A stretch of 64,000 nucleotides of DNA from Candidatus Phyllobacterium onerii (GCF_028331445.1 NZ_JAQMHX010000001.1:558001-622000), one strand, 5' to 3'. Positions 42,629 to 51,230 are shown, counted from the stretch's first letter. The notes: generated by a model from the letters alone, not told the origin. Numbers and translations: made by a program.

Positions 42629-44055
42629 CAGCCCATCGGCACGTGGACGGAGGTTCGCGAGGACAAGCGCGGGCTCTATGTCGAGGGCAAGCTGGCCAAG
42701 GGTGTCGCCAAGGCTTCCGAAGTGCTGGAGCTGATGCGCTCCGGCGCCATCGATGGCCTTTCCATCGGCTTCAAGACGATCAAGGCCAAGGCGGATGGTG
42801 TCGGCATCCGCCATATCCACGAGGCGGACCTTTGGGAAATCTCCGTGGTGACCTTCCCGATGCTGCCATCCGCAAGGGTGGGGCAGGTGAAGAGCCTGCC
42901 CGCCGACGCCATGCCGGACAAGGACTATTCCAACCAGCACAGGCTTTTATGGAACATCAAGGCCAATAAGTTCTGATCGAGGCGCTGAAACGTTCGCCGC
43001 AGAGCGATTACAACTGCCGCTGGCTGGCGCGCTTGAAAGAAGAAAACGCGGAGCTGAAAAGCCACTCGACGCTCTATGAGCCGTTCCAGATCTGGTACCG
43101 CAAGTACAATCCCGACCAGCCGCGTGTTTCGGCGGGAAACGCCGATGGCGGGCAATGGACGGAGGGCGGGGGAGGCGGCGCGAGTGGCAAGCCGCTCTCG
43201 CAGGAGGCGTTCGATCAAAGATGGGGCGGGGGTAAGGAAAAACCCGCCGGCACTGTGTCATCGACGGCAAATACGGCGAAAACACCCGCGCAAGCTGCCG
43301 TGAGCGCAGCGGCACCTGCGCGCGACTATACGCTCCAGAAGCTCGGCAAGCAGGCTGCGGCTACCACTGCACGGGGCGCCGTGCGAAGTGCCCTGGGCAC
43401 GGCCGGATTCTATTTCGCCATGACGAACCCGGCTGGCGGGGCAGCAGTCAACCAGACATTCAACGCCCCCGACGGGTCGTCGGTGCGTGTCACCGGTCAC
43501 AGTGACAGCTTTTCAAGAGATGTCGCGATCGACACGCCGGGTGGCGACACGGTTACGTTCAAGTTGAGTCCTGGCGATAACGGCTCGCTTGAACTGGACC
43601 AGGGCACGATCAACGGCGAGCCGATGGATACGGCCACGCTCGAAGACACCGCCGCCACGATGCACGCCGGCGGCATGAATAATGTGGTGCTGAGCGAGGG
43701 GCCGAAAAACCCTGATCATAAATATTATCCCAAACCTAAATCGGCTGGTGAGATTACCGGTATTCCGGGGTTGAAGAAGGCAAAGAGACGGGGGCGTAGA
43801 GAGCGATGGACCGACGAGAGTGGCAACATTTTTGAGTGGGACTACGAGAACGGAGCGCTTGAAAAGTATAACAACAAGGGCAAGCATCTTGGCGAATATG
43901 ATCCCAAAACTGGCAAGAAAACCAAACCTGCCAAGCCAGGACGGAAAACGGAAAAATATATCAGAATCAGGGAATTAAACCAGCGCTCTAACTATGGTAT
44001 GGAAGAATTGTATCATGAGTTTGAAATAAAGGCATTGAAAAGCGAGGCAGATTAA
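42629..44055 (+). pseudogene. Frameshifted protease/hinge copy ending in a colicin-E3-like ribonuclease
   Basis: The copy begins mid-protease at QPIGTWTEVREDKRG. One base is missing near 42967 (AATAAG instead of AATGAAG), which ends the first frame at 42976. The second frame continues through the hinge (PRVSAGNADGGQWT), a pretoxin domain (VAIDTPGGDTVTFKLSPGD) and a colicin E3/E6-like ribonuclease tail: RERWTDESGNIFEWDYENG, ALEKY, then HLGEYDPKTGK. Colicin E3 cuts 16S rRNA. By alignment with E3, D270, E277 and R304 are kept, but the active-site His (H513 in E3) is replaced by N273. A 30-residue extension follows the usual end. Confidence 0.8.
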
Positions 44056-44166
44056 GATGTTGCGGACGAACTAGCACCCTAGTGAACCATGGTGTTGGTC
44101 GTAAACGCACCGCTACAATTATGCATTTTGGAGTAGTGTCGGCAAGCAAGATGGACGGAGATGTGT

Positions 44167-44400
44167 ATGCCAAGAACGATTGAAATATATGAAAAAGAAG
44201 GGGATGATTTTATCAATCAGATTGAATTTCTGCATGATGATCTGGATTTTTTTCGCTCAATTTTTGACTATCCACAAGATGACCCGTTAATGTACTTCGG
44301 TTATAAGATAGAAAAAGATCATAATATAAAGATATTTGAGAAATTTGGTATAATGGTTGATATCGATAAATATGATTGTTTTGTAGATTATTATGAATAA
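44167..44400 (+). CDS. Immunity-like 77-residue protein, copy 2, behind the E3-like toxin
   Basis: The protein starts MPRTIEIYEKEGDDFINQIEF and ends IDKYDCFVDYYE. It lies 111 bases after the colicin-E3-like tail and is its likely immunity protein, though it shows no obvious similarity to the classical colicin E3 immunity protein. The AT-rich composition and the second copy at 40277 indicate horizontal exchange. ATG 44167 is chosen, with CGGAG upstream. Confidence 0.7.
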   Translation: MPRTIEIYEKEGDDFINQIEFLHDDLDFFRSIFDYPQDDPLMYFGYKIEKDHNIKIFEKFGIMVDIDKYDCFVDYYE

Positions 44401-44512
44401 CATTAAGTGATTATAAATTGATATAAACTTGAGAGAGTAAATATATTGCAAAACGAGGCTATCGCGTAAAAACGGCAATGCCATGCAACGACGAGCCATC
44501 GGAGTCCAAGCA

Positions 44513-44791
44513 ATGAAGGTACCATCAGAATTTCCAGAGTTGTGCCAATGGTTCAATCCTTTCATTCTCGAAGCTTATCCAGAGGTTGAAGATCGGTTTT
44601 CCTTCGCGCTCTCTCACGTTAACGACCAGCAGAAGCAGGTAATCAAAGAGTTTGCTCTTGATGTGCTTGAAAACGTGCATGACTCCGATGAGCTGAATAG
44701 CATTTGGCGTGCCGCCCACGCGAATATCGTTTTCAGTCACGATGATGGCATACGGGCCTTTCTGGCGGAGATTGTCCGACGCATTGACTAG
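44513..44791 (+). CDS. Immunity-like 92-residue protein, copy 3
   Basis: The protein starts MKVPSEFPELCQWFNPFIL with core ENVHDSDELNSIWRAAHAN. It is the most divergent of the four paralogues and is followed 31 bases later by copy 4, repeating the tandem arrangement at 42018-42606. Confidence 0.65.
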   Translation: MKVPSEFPELCQWFNPFILEAYPEVEDRFSFALSHVNDQQKQVIKEFALDVLENVHDSDELNSIWRAAHANIVFSHDDGIRAFLAEIVRRID

Positions 44792-44822
44792 TCCAACACT
44801 TGCAAGTCGTCGGAGATGATCC

Positions 44823-45101
44823 ATGAAAATACCGCCAGAATTTCCAGAATTGTGTGTGTGGTTCGATCCTCAGATACTCGCCGTATCGCCTGAGGTTGAG
44901 GATGAGTTCGACTTTGCGCTCAAACATGTCACGCCTCAGCAACAACAAATGATCAAACATTTTATCCTCGATGTGCTCGAAAACGTGCACGACTCCAAGG
45001 AACTAAACAGAATATGGCAAGGAGCCAACTCCAACACCCGCTTCGATAGCGACGACGGTATACGCATGTATCTGGAAGAAATCGTTCGGCGCATAGACTA
45101 A
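44823..45101 (+). CDS. Immunity-like 92-residue protein, copy 4
   Basis: The sequence is nearly identical to copy 2, differing at only a few residues such as MIKHF for VIKHF and LEN for LKN. The DNA around it (CAAGTCGTCGGAGA before the start, and CTAATCGGA after the stop) is also repeated, so the duplicated unit includes flanking protease-remnant junctions. Confidence 0.65.
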   Translation: MKIPPEFPELCVWFDPQILAVSPEVEDEFDFALKHVTPQQQQMIKHFILDVLENVHDSKELNRIWQGANSNTRFDSDDGIRMYLEEIVRRID

Positions 45102-45118
45102 TCGGAAGGCGCACCGCC

Positions 45119-45320
45119 CGAACCAGCCTATCGGCACATGGACGGAGGTTCGCAGCGCGGGCTCTATGTCGAGGGCAAGCTGGCAAAGGGTGTCGTCAAG
45201 GCAGCTGAAGTGCTGAAGCTGATGCGCTCCGGCGCCATCGATGGCCTTTCCATCGGCTTCAAGTTGCAACTTGTAAGGGCATTATTGTTGGAAATTAATA
45301 TTAGACGAATCGCAACATAG
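45119..45320 (+). pseudogene. Chimeric remnant: protease fragment fused to an immunity-gene tail
   Basis: 45119-45263 matches the protease (NQPIGTWTEVR to SIGFK), with seven bases deleted after GAGGTTCGC that shift the frame. At 45264 the sequence switches to TTGCAACTTGTAAGGGCATT, which matches the 3' end of the immunity gene at about 40209-40253. The junction records recombination inside the array. No function is expected. Confidence 0.7.
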
Positions 45321-45513
45321 ATTACGGTGCGCGCCACACTGCTCAGCCCGCCGCCCCAAGTAATCCGCCGCATCAAAAATCTGGCACTACACCCATCCTG
45401 AAAGCAGGATTTTTCCCCATAACAACCTTGAAACTTCGTCCGGACTGCCGGCGCGGGGCGGCGAGGCTGTGCGCATTTTCAACACTGCATTTTAACAACC
45501 AAAAGGAAGAATA
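45321..45513. other. Region between the cassette array and the capsid gene
   Basis: A small hairpin (TCCTG / CAGGA with AAAG loop, about 45396-45409) is followed by five T, possibly terminating transcription from the cassette array. AAAGGAAG lies just before the capsid start. No gene is seen. Confidence 0.45.
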
Positions 45514-46749
45514 ATGAGTAAAGCCAAGCAAGTGCTCGAAACCAAGACTGCGAGCAGCCCTGAGAGTTTTGAAGAATTTTCCCGCACATTTTACGAATAC
45601 AAGGCCACGAACGACATTCGCCTCGGCGATATCGAGAAAGGCAAGAGCGTCGATGTTCTGACGACCGATAAAATGCAGCGCCTGGACACCGAAGTGGATG
45701 CGCGAAAGCGCGCCATGGATCACCTGGAATTGAAACAGGCGCGTCCGGCGCTGGATGGCGGTGTTCGCCAGGTTTCTTCGCCCGAACACAAGAACGCCTT
45801 CGAAACCTATGTGCCGCGCGGCGATGAAAGCGCTCTGCGCGTCATCGAAACCAAGGCGCATACGATTGGCTCGGCAAGCGATGGCGGCTATCTGGTGCCG
45901 GAGGAACTGGAGACCCAGATTGGCGCGCGTCTGGCGCAGATCTCGCCAATCCGAGGTATTGCTTCCGTGCGGCAGGTGTCGGGTTCGGTGCTGAAGAAGC
46001 CGTACTCAATCAAAGGCCCGTCAGTTGGCTGGGTTAGTGAAACCGATATCCGCCCGCAAACGGAAGGCTCCAAGTTGGCGGAGCTGCAGTTCCCCACCAT
46101 GGAACTCTACGCCATGCCGGCGGCGACATCCTCGCTGCTCGACGATAGCGCCGTCGACGTGGAGCAGTGGATCTCGACGGAAGTGGAGACAGCCTTTGCC
46201 GAACAGGAAGGCAAGGCCTTCATCAGCGGCGATGGTATCAACAAGCCGCGCGGCTTCCTGACCTATGATGTTGTGGCTGAAAGCGCCTGGGCTTGGGGCA
46301 AGCTCGGCTCGCTTTCCACGGGCGTTCCCGGCAAGTTTCCCACTGCCGATGCTTCCGACATCCTGCTCGATACGATCTATGCGCTGAAGGCCGGATATCG
46401 TCAGAACGCCAATTGGGTGATGAACCGCAAGACGCAGGCCGAAATCCGCAAGCTGAAGGACAGAGACGGCAATTATCTCTGGACGCCGCCCGCAACGCCC
46501 GGCGCCCAGGCTTCGCTGCTCGGCTTCGGGCTTGTCGAGGCTGAGGACATGCCGGATATCGCCGACAAGGCGACGCCGATTGCCTTTGGCGATTTCGCAA
46601 GGGGCTATCTGGTGGTGGATCGCACTGGCGTGCGCGTGCTGCGCGATCCTTACTCCGCCAAGCCTTACGTGCTGTTCTACACGACCAAACGTATCGGCGG
46701 CGGCGTGCAGGATTTTGATGCGATCAAGCTGCTGAAGTTCGCGGCCTGA
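45514..46749 (+). CDS. HK97-type major capsid protein (GTA g5)
   Basis: This 411-residue protein has an N-terminal scaffold-like delta domain (about 100 residues, charged and helical) followed by the HK97 fold: GGYLVPEELETQIG, AEQEGKAFISGDG, NKPRGFL and a C-terminal FYTTKRIGGGVQDFDAIKLL. In this family the prohead protease removes the delta domain during maturation, tying this gene to the upstream protease. The ribosome site is AAAGGAAG. Confidence 0.95.
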   Translation: MSKAKQVLETKTASSPESFEEFSRTFYEYKATNDIRLGDIEKGKSVDVLTTDKMQRLDTEVDARKRAMDHLELKQARPALDGGVRQVSSPEHKNAFETYVPRGDESALRVIETKAHTIGSASDGGYLVPEELETQIGARLAQISPIRGIASVRQVSGSVLKKPYSIKGPSVGWVSETDIRPQTEGSKLAELQFPTMELYAMPAATSSLLDDSAVDVEQWISTEVETAFAEQEGKAFISGDGINKPRGFLTYDVVAESAWAWGKLGSLSTGVPGKFPTADASDILLDTIYALKAGYRQNANWVMNRKTQAEIRKLKDRDGNYLWTPPATPGAQASLLGFGLVEAEDMPDIADKATPIAFGDFARGYLVVDRTGVRVLRDPYSAKPYVLFYTTKRIGGGVQDFDAIKLLKFAA

Positions 46750-46760
46750 TCCTCAACCCA

Positions 46761-46878
46761 TTCAGGCCAGGACGGCCTGCAAATGGCGTTTTTCTGCGGT
46801 CCGGTGCTCACGTACCAATATGTACGCTGCGCTCCGGTCCTCGAAAACCACTATTTTTCGTCTCGCCCTGGCCAGAAT
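46761..46878 (+). repeat. RIME-like palindromic repeat, second subfamily
   Basis: This copy has the left arm CAGGCCAGGACGGCCTG, the core GGTGCTCACGTAC / GTACGCTGCGCTCCGG and a right arm ending GCCCTGGCCAGAATGG. It sits between the capsid gene and the following toxin-like gene, showing that intergenic space inside the GTA cluster accepted a repeat. Confidence 0.75.
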
Positions 46879-46956
46879 GGCACACGCCGAATCTTCCTAA
46901 GACCTTCGTCGAATTGCTCATTTCACCCGATCCAGTAGTTTCCGGAGCGCACATTC

Positions 46957-48153
46957 ATGTCGGCGCCATACAATTCGCATCAGCTCAGAATACTCTGGAA
47001 TATCAAGGCCAACGAAGTTTTGATCGGGGCTTTGAGGCGTAGTCCGCCACGGGAACATAACCTCCTTTGGCTGGCTAGCTTGGCCCAAGAGAACAGTGAA
47101 CTGAAAAGCCGCTCATTACTCTACGAGCCTTTCCAGATCTGGGTCAGAAAATACAATCCAGACCAACCGCGTGTACCCGCCGGCAATTCCGATGGCGGGC
47201 AATGGACCGACGAGGGCGGGAGCGGCGGAGTGACAGGTGGTGCGCAGCTCGCCTCCGGCCACGGGCGGTTTGGCGGTGCGGTGGCGGTTGGACGCAAACC
47301 AGAGACTGGCCCGAAGGCACCTGATGGTACCGCGGGCCAGCTCGTGGGGCGTGCCGGTGGCCGCGTGCCAGCGGATCAAGGCAATTCATCCCAACCGGCC
47401 ACGAAATTCACGGGAGAGACAAGGAAGTTTATCACCCGACATGCCGCGACGGCGCAACGTGTTGCCGACAAGCTCGGTGGTTCGCGCAATGCCGTGATAG
47501 GTGCGGTGGCCAACGAGTATGACACGCGTCACAACCCGGATCTTGCTGCTGACGTACGGGGCGCTCTTCAAGGGACAGGTGACTGGTGGGTGTCGGGTAA
47601 TACCCATCAACAGCTACTCGATTACTACAATGCCATCAAAGTGCGCGAACCAGATTGGTGGCAGAAACCACTCAATGCTGCTTCAATGGATGTAGGTCCG
47701 GGGAATATTAGAGTGGAAACGGCAATTGACCTCCTGAGGGAATATGATGCCGAGCATATTGCAAGGGGTGACGACCCGTTGCATCTGGCCAAGTATGTTG
47801 ACCATTACGACACGCTGCTCAAGGACCTGAGCGATTTCGACAAGACAGACACGACTTTTGCATTTGCTGCTTTGAAAGTCAGGAATGCAGATAGGTTCTT
47901 CTTCGACAAGGACAGCACTGCCTGGAACAGAATATCCGACGATGTGAAGGATGCTCTGCGGGTCACGTATTATAAGATGGGTGAGAAAACGCTGTCGAGG
48001 AACATTGACCAGAGAATTGCCAGGTCCAGACGCAAGAAGGAGCAATTTGATTTTGATCCGCATGGCGATGGCGGCCAGCAGCATCTGAACAACCTTGAGG
48101 TAATCTTGAGAGCTATCATGGAAGGACTGGGCACTGACCGATCAAAACACTGA
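46957..48153 (+). CDS. Hinge-only polymorphic-toxin-like protein, possible muramidase domain
   Basis: This 398-residue protein begins directly with the hinge (LRILWNIKANEVLIGALRR to PDQPRVPAGNSDGGQWT, residues 10-84), with no protease domain. A variable linker follows, then from about residue 150 a distinct domain: IGAVANEYDTRHNPD, and MDVGPGNIRVETAIDLL. A Glu in VANEYD (E187) followed by a GPGNIRV-like strand resembles lysozyme-type folds, so peptidoglycan cleavage is possible but unproven. It is next to the capsid gene and ahead of a convergent membrane protein that could be its immunity. Confidence 0.65.
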   Translation: MSAPYNSHQLRILWNIKANEVLIGALRRSPPREHNLLWLASLAQENSELKSRSLLYEPFQIWVRKYNPDQPRVPAGNSDGGQWTDEGGSGGVTGGAQLASGHGRFGGAVAVGRKPETGPKAPDGTAGQLVGRAGGRVPADQGNSSQPATKFTGETRKFITRHAATAQRVADKLGGSRNAVIGAVANEYDTRHNPDLAADVRGALQGTGDWWVSGNTHQQLLDYYNAIKVREPDWWQKPLNAASMDVGPGNIRVETAIDLLREYDAEHIARGDDPLHLAKYVDHYDTLLKDLSDFDKTDTTFAFAALKVRNADRFFFDKDSTAWNRISDDVKDALRVTYYKMGEKTLSRNIDQRIARSRRKKEQFDFDPHGDGGQQHLNNLEVILRAIMEGLGTDRSKH

Positions 48154-48169
48154 TTGGCGTGCAAGAAAC

Positions 48170-48748
48170 CTACGAATTTTCTGAATAACTCCACTCAGCG
48201 AGTCCATTCAAGAATAATAAGCCGAATAGTGTTGTGACTGACCAGCCATACAATGTTAGCCGAAAAAGAAGGTCGTTCCGTGTAGAAAAAAATAAAATCG
48301 CGGACAATGGTATTGAAATCGCATACAGAGGAAACGAGAACAATACTACAAATACATGAAGAGAAATATGAAACTTGTCTGAGTAAATAAATTGCAGAAG
48401 TAGCAAAATAAGATGTGGAATGGCAGAAATCAAAAGCGTAGCAAAAAGAATAACTATTGTATAAACAGTTATGCTATATGAATTATGTAGATTTTTCTCA
48501 ACGAGATAAACGAAAACAAAAGATGAGATCGCAATAAATATGTGCTGGTGTCCTGTCAAAATATAAAATGGTAATATTGTATAATATTCGTACCAATATC
48601 CCACTTTGGAGAATTGTATGATGAAAAAATAACATGCCAATGCCAACGAATAGAATATGAGCATAGCAAACATGATATGTATGCCAAGCATTACATCTTT
48701 TTTATCGCGATCTTTCTTGGAAAGAGCGGTTTCTGTGCCAGTGTTCAT
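48170..48748 (-). CDS. AT-rich membrane protein, candidate immunity protein
   Basis: This 192-residue protein has about five hydrophobic segments, including IHIMFAMLIFYSLALACYFF and TVYTIVILFATLLISAIPHL. The base composition is much more AT-rich than the GTA genes. It is convergent with the hinge-only toxin gene, 16 bases away. A membrane immunity protein would suit a toxin acting on peptidoglycan, but the opposite orientation is unusual. I recognise no family. Confidence 0.6.
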   Translation of the reverse strand: MNTGTETALSKKDRDKKDVMLGIHIMFAMLIFYSLALACYFFIIQFSKVGYWYEYYTILPFYILTGHQHIFIAISSFVFVYLVEKNLHNSYSITVYTIVILFATLLISAIPHLILLLLQFIYSDKFHISLHVFVVLFSFPLYAISIPLSAILFFSTRNDLLFRLTLYGWSVTTLFGLLFLNGLAEWSYSENS

Positions 48749-48986
48749 TTTCCCACCAGATGGTCCATAATTCGGTGTTTTTGATACTTGGATGACGCAT
48801 GCCGGACAGACCCTACACGTATCTCGTGCCGCAATCTCTTAGTCGATAGTTCTAGTGCGCGTATAGCAACGCTTTGATCCCATTGCGCTCACGGTTTTGG
48901 TGTGAACAGCCTTGAAATGCGACGTCCTGCAGTTGCGGTTACGGCCGCTCCATGGCGGCATTCCCTTTTTGAATAAGGTTCCAAAC

Positions 48987-49556
48987 ATGACCATGACACT
49001 GATCAAGCCGCCGGCTCTTGAGCCGGTGACGCTGGCGGAGGTGCGCCAATTCTTACGCCTCGACGGTGATAGCGAAGATGCCTTGCTGACTGGTCTTATC
49101 AAGGCTGCGCGGGAAACGCTCGAGGTGCAGACCGGCCTTGCACTGATCAACCAGACCTGGCGGTTCTATGCCGATAGCTGGCCGAAAAGCGGTGTCGTCC
49201 GGATCGCGAAATATCCGGTGCATTCCGTCGTCGCTGTGACAGCTTACATCGACGACGGAATGCCGGTTTCGATTGCCGGGCACGACCTCCATCTCAGTGG
49301 CTACGCGAGGCCGGCGCGACTCTATCTTGCGGCACGCAGCCGGCCGGCACAGCCGCTCAGCGGGCTGGAAATAGATTTCATTGCGGGTTTCGGCGAAACC
49401 GGAAACGAGGTTCCCGACGCCTTGCGCCATGCAATTTTGACGCTGGTTGCGCATTGGTACGAGTTTCGGGGTGTCTATGGTGCTGCGCAACAGCCTGTCT
49501 CCTATCCGTCGGCTTTTGAACGGGCAATCGGGCTCTGGCGCAAGGTATCGCTCTGA
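48987..49556 (+). CDS. Head-tail connector protein (GTA g6)
   Basis: This 189-residue protein has EPVTLAEVRQFLRLDGDSED near the start, RAARETLEVQTG-like helices and DALRHAILTLVAHWYEFRG at the end, the pattern of phage head-tail connector (gp6/phiE125 gp8-like) proteins. It completes the portal after packaging. ATG 48987 has AAGG upstream. The 3' end overlaps the next gene by one base. Confidence 0.85.
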   Translation: MTMTLIKPPALEPVTLAEVRQFLRLDGDSEDALLTGLIKAARETLEVQTGLALINQTWRFYADSWPKSGVVRIAKYPVHSVVAVTAYIDDGMPVSIAGHDLHLSGYARPARLYLAARSRPAQPLSGLEIDFIAGFGETGNEVPDALRHAILTLVAHWYEFRGVYGAAQQPVSYPSAFERAIGLWRKVSL

Positions 49557-49891
49557 TGCCGGCGCTCTTCATCGATCCGGGCAGTCTGTCGCGCGAGCTT
49601 TTGCTTGAGAAATCCGTAATCACTGCCGACGACACGGGCGAACTCGTGGAAAACTGGGTCGAGATCGCCACCGTCTGGGCGCAGATCGAACCGATGGAGT
49701 CCGGCCTGCGCATCCTCGGCGAGCAAGGCCTGCCCGAGGTCACGCATCGCATCACACTGCGGATGCGAAGTGACATCGCCAGCACCATGCGCCTGCGCAA
49801 GGGGCTCCGCATTTTTCAAATCCTGACACTGCACGATCCCGACGATAGCGGGCGCTATCTGGTCTGCCGCGTGCGCGAGGAGAGCCGATGA
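49556..49891 (+). CDS. Head closure protein (GTA g7)
   Basis: This 111-residue protein resembles the head-closure (SPP1 gp16-type) family: WVEIATVWAQIEPMESG, VTHRITLRMRSDIASTMRL, and a C-terminal SGRYLVCRVREESR. It seals the filled capsid for tail attachment. It starts one base inside the previous stop codon and ends four bases into the next small gene. Confidence 0.85.
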   Translation: MPALFIDPGSLSRELLLEKSVITADDTGELVENWVEIATVWAQIEPMESGLRILGEQGLPEVTHRITLRMRSDIASTMRLRKGLRIFQILTLHDPDDSGRYLVCRVREESR

Positions 49892-50043
49892 AGATCACGA
49901 TGCAGATGACCGTCGCCGACCTGATCCAGACTTTGCGCTGGCAGGCGATCGAGCTGGCGGAAGATGCGACTGCCAGATCTGAAAAAGATCCAGCTGCGAA
50001 TTCGAAGCGTAACCGCAAGGCTACGAACGAGGCCAAGCCATGA
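49888..50043 (+). CDS. Small GTA protein, 51 residues
   Basis: The short gene overlaps the previous stop (ATGA) and the following start (ATGA) and has GAGGAGAG upstream. The product, MKITMQMTVADLIQTLRW onwards, is helical with a basic/acidic C-terminus. Its tight coupling on both sides supports it as real despite its size. The function is unknown. Confidence 0.7.
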   Translation: MKITMQMTVADLIQTLRWQAIELAEDATARSEKDPAANSKRNRKATNEAKP

Positions 50044-50450
50044 CGAGTGCCGGGCTGGAATTGCAAAAGGCACTTCTCGCGCTTTTGAAGGCAGATGGCA
50101 CGCTAGAAAAACTGATCGAGGGCCGGGTCTATGACCGCGTGCCGGAGAAGGCGGAGTATCCTTATGTGACGCTCGGCTCATCCAATATCTACGACTGGAG
50201 CACAGGCACCGAACGGGGCAGCGAACATCTGTTTACGCTTAACATCTGGAACCGGGCGAGTGGCCGAAAATCGGTATTCACGATCATGAACATCATCGAG
50301 CGGTTGTTAGACAAATCGGTACTCACGCTTGTTGGGCACCGGGTGGTCAACCTAGGGTTGCAGTATTCCCAGGCGCGTGCCGAGGACAACCGCGATGGCT
50401 ATCTCGGTGTCCTGCGCTACCGGGCGGTGACGGAAGAACTCCCCGCCTGA
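50040..50450 (+). CDS. Tail completion protein, DUF3168 (GTA g8)
   Basis: This 136-residue protein begins SAGLELQKALLALLKADGTL and carries YDRVPEKAEYPYVTLG and an RAVTEELPA end, the DUF3168 pattern of tail-terminator proteins. Translation is coupled to the preceding 51-residue gene by ATGA overlap. Confidence 0.9.
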   Translation: MTSAGLELQKALLALLKADGTLEKLIEGRVYDRVPEKAEYPYVTLGSSNIYDWSTGTERGSEHLFTLNIWNRASGRKSVFTIMNIIERLLDKSVLTLVGHRVVNLGLQYSQARAEDNRDGYLGVLRYRAVTEELPA

Positions 50451-50478
50451 ACTCAAAATCAATCTGAAAGGAAATCGC

Positions 50479-50892
50479 ATGAGCGCCCAGAGAGGCAAGG
50501 ATATTCTGTTGAAGGTTGCCGATGCCAGTGGCAGCTATGTGACCTGTGCCGGCCTGCGGTCGAAGCGCGTTGCCTTCAACACCGAGACAGTTGATGTGAC
50601 CGACGCCGATGCAGCCGGTCGCTGGCGCGAGCTTCTGGGGGGCAGTGCGGTCCAGCGCGCATCAATCGGTGGCGGAGGCATATTCAAAGATGCGCAGTCC
50701 GATGCGCTGTTCCGGCAAGCTTTTTTCGATGGCGATATCCCGCTCTGGCAGATTGTGTTGCCGGATTTCGGCATGCTGCAGGGACCGTTTCAGATCACAG
50801 CGCTTGAATATGGCGGTGCCTACAATGGCGAGGTCACGTTCGAGATCGCGCTGGAATCCGCGGGTCCCGTTACGTTCAAGGAGATTGCCTGA
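50479..50892 (+). CDS. Major tail protein, TP901-1 type (GTA g9)
   Basis: This 137-residue protein has RGKDILLKVADASGSYVT, then TVDVTDADAAGRWRELLGG, characteristic of the TP901-1 major-tail family. It polymerises to form the tail tube. AAAGGAAA precedes the start. Its stop overlaps the next start by one base. Confidence 0.92.
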   Translation: MSAQRGKDILLKVADASGSYVTCAGLRSKRVAFNTETVDVTDADAAGRWRELLGGSAVQRASIGGGGIFKDAQSDALFRQAFFDGDIPLWQIVLPDFGMLQGPFQITALEYGGAYNGEVTFEIALESAGPVTFKEIA

Positions 50893-51230
50893 TGGTGAAC
50901 CGGCATCGCGGCGAAATCAGCGCGGTCCTGGATGGCCGCGAATGGACATTGTGCCTGACACTAGGAGCACTTGCGGAATTGGAAGATGCATTCGGCGCGC
51001 AAGACCTGGCCGTCCTGTTGAAACGGTTTTCGACGAGCGCGCTCTCGGCGACCGATATTCTCAAGATCATAGGAGCGGGCCTGCGTGGCGGCGGCAATGA
51101 ACTGGCGCCGGAAGCAATTGCGCAGATGCGCGCGGACGGCGGAATAACCGGCTTTGCCCGCATCGTCGGCGAATTGTTGAGCGCGACCTTCGGTGAATCA
51201 AATTCGGAGCAAGCCGGATCAAGGCTTTGA
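50892..51230 (+). CDS. GTA g10, tail assembly protein
   Basis: This 112-residue protein starts NRHRGEISAVLDGREWTLC and has LTLGALAELEDAFGAQDL, the gene-transfer-agent g10 pattern. It probably acts with the next small gene as a pair of tail assembly chaperones. Its stop overlaps the next gene by four bases. Confidence 0.85.
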   Translation: MVNRHRGEISAVLDGREWTLCLTLGALAELEDAFGAQDLAVLLKRFSTSALSATDILKIIGAGLRGGGNELAPEAIAQMRADGGITGFARIVGELLSATFGESNSEQAGSRL

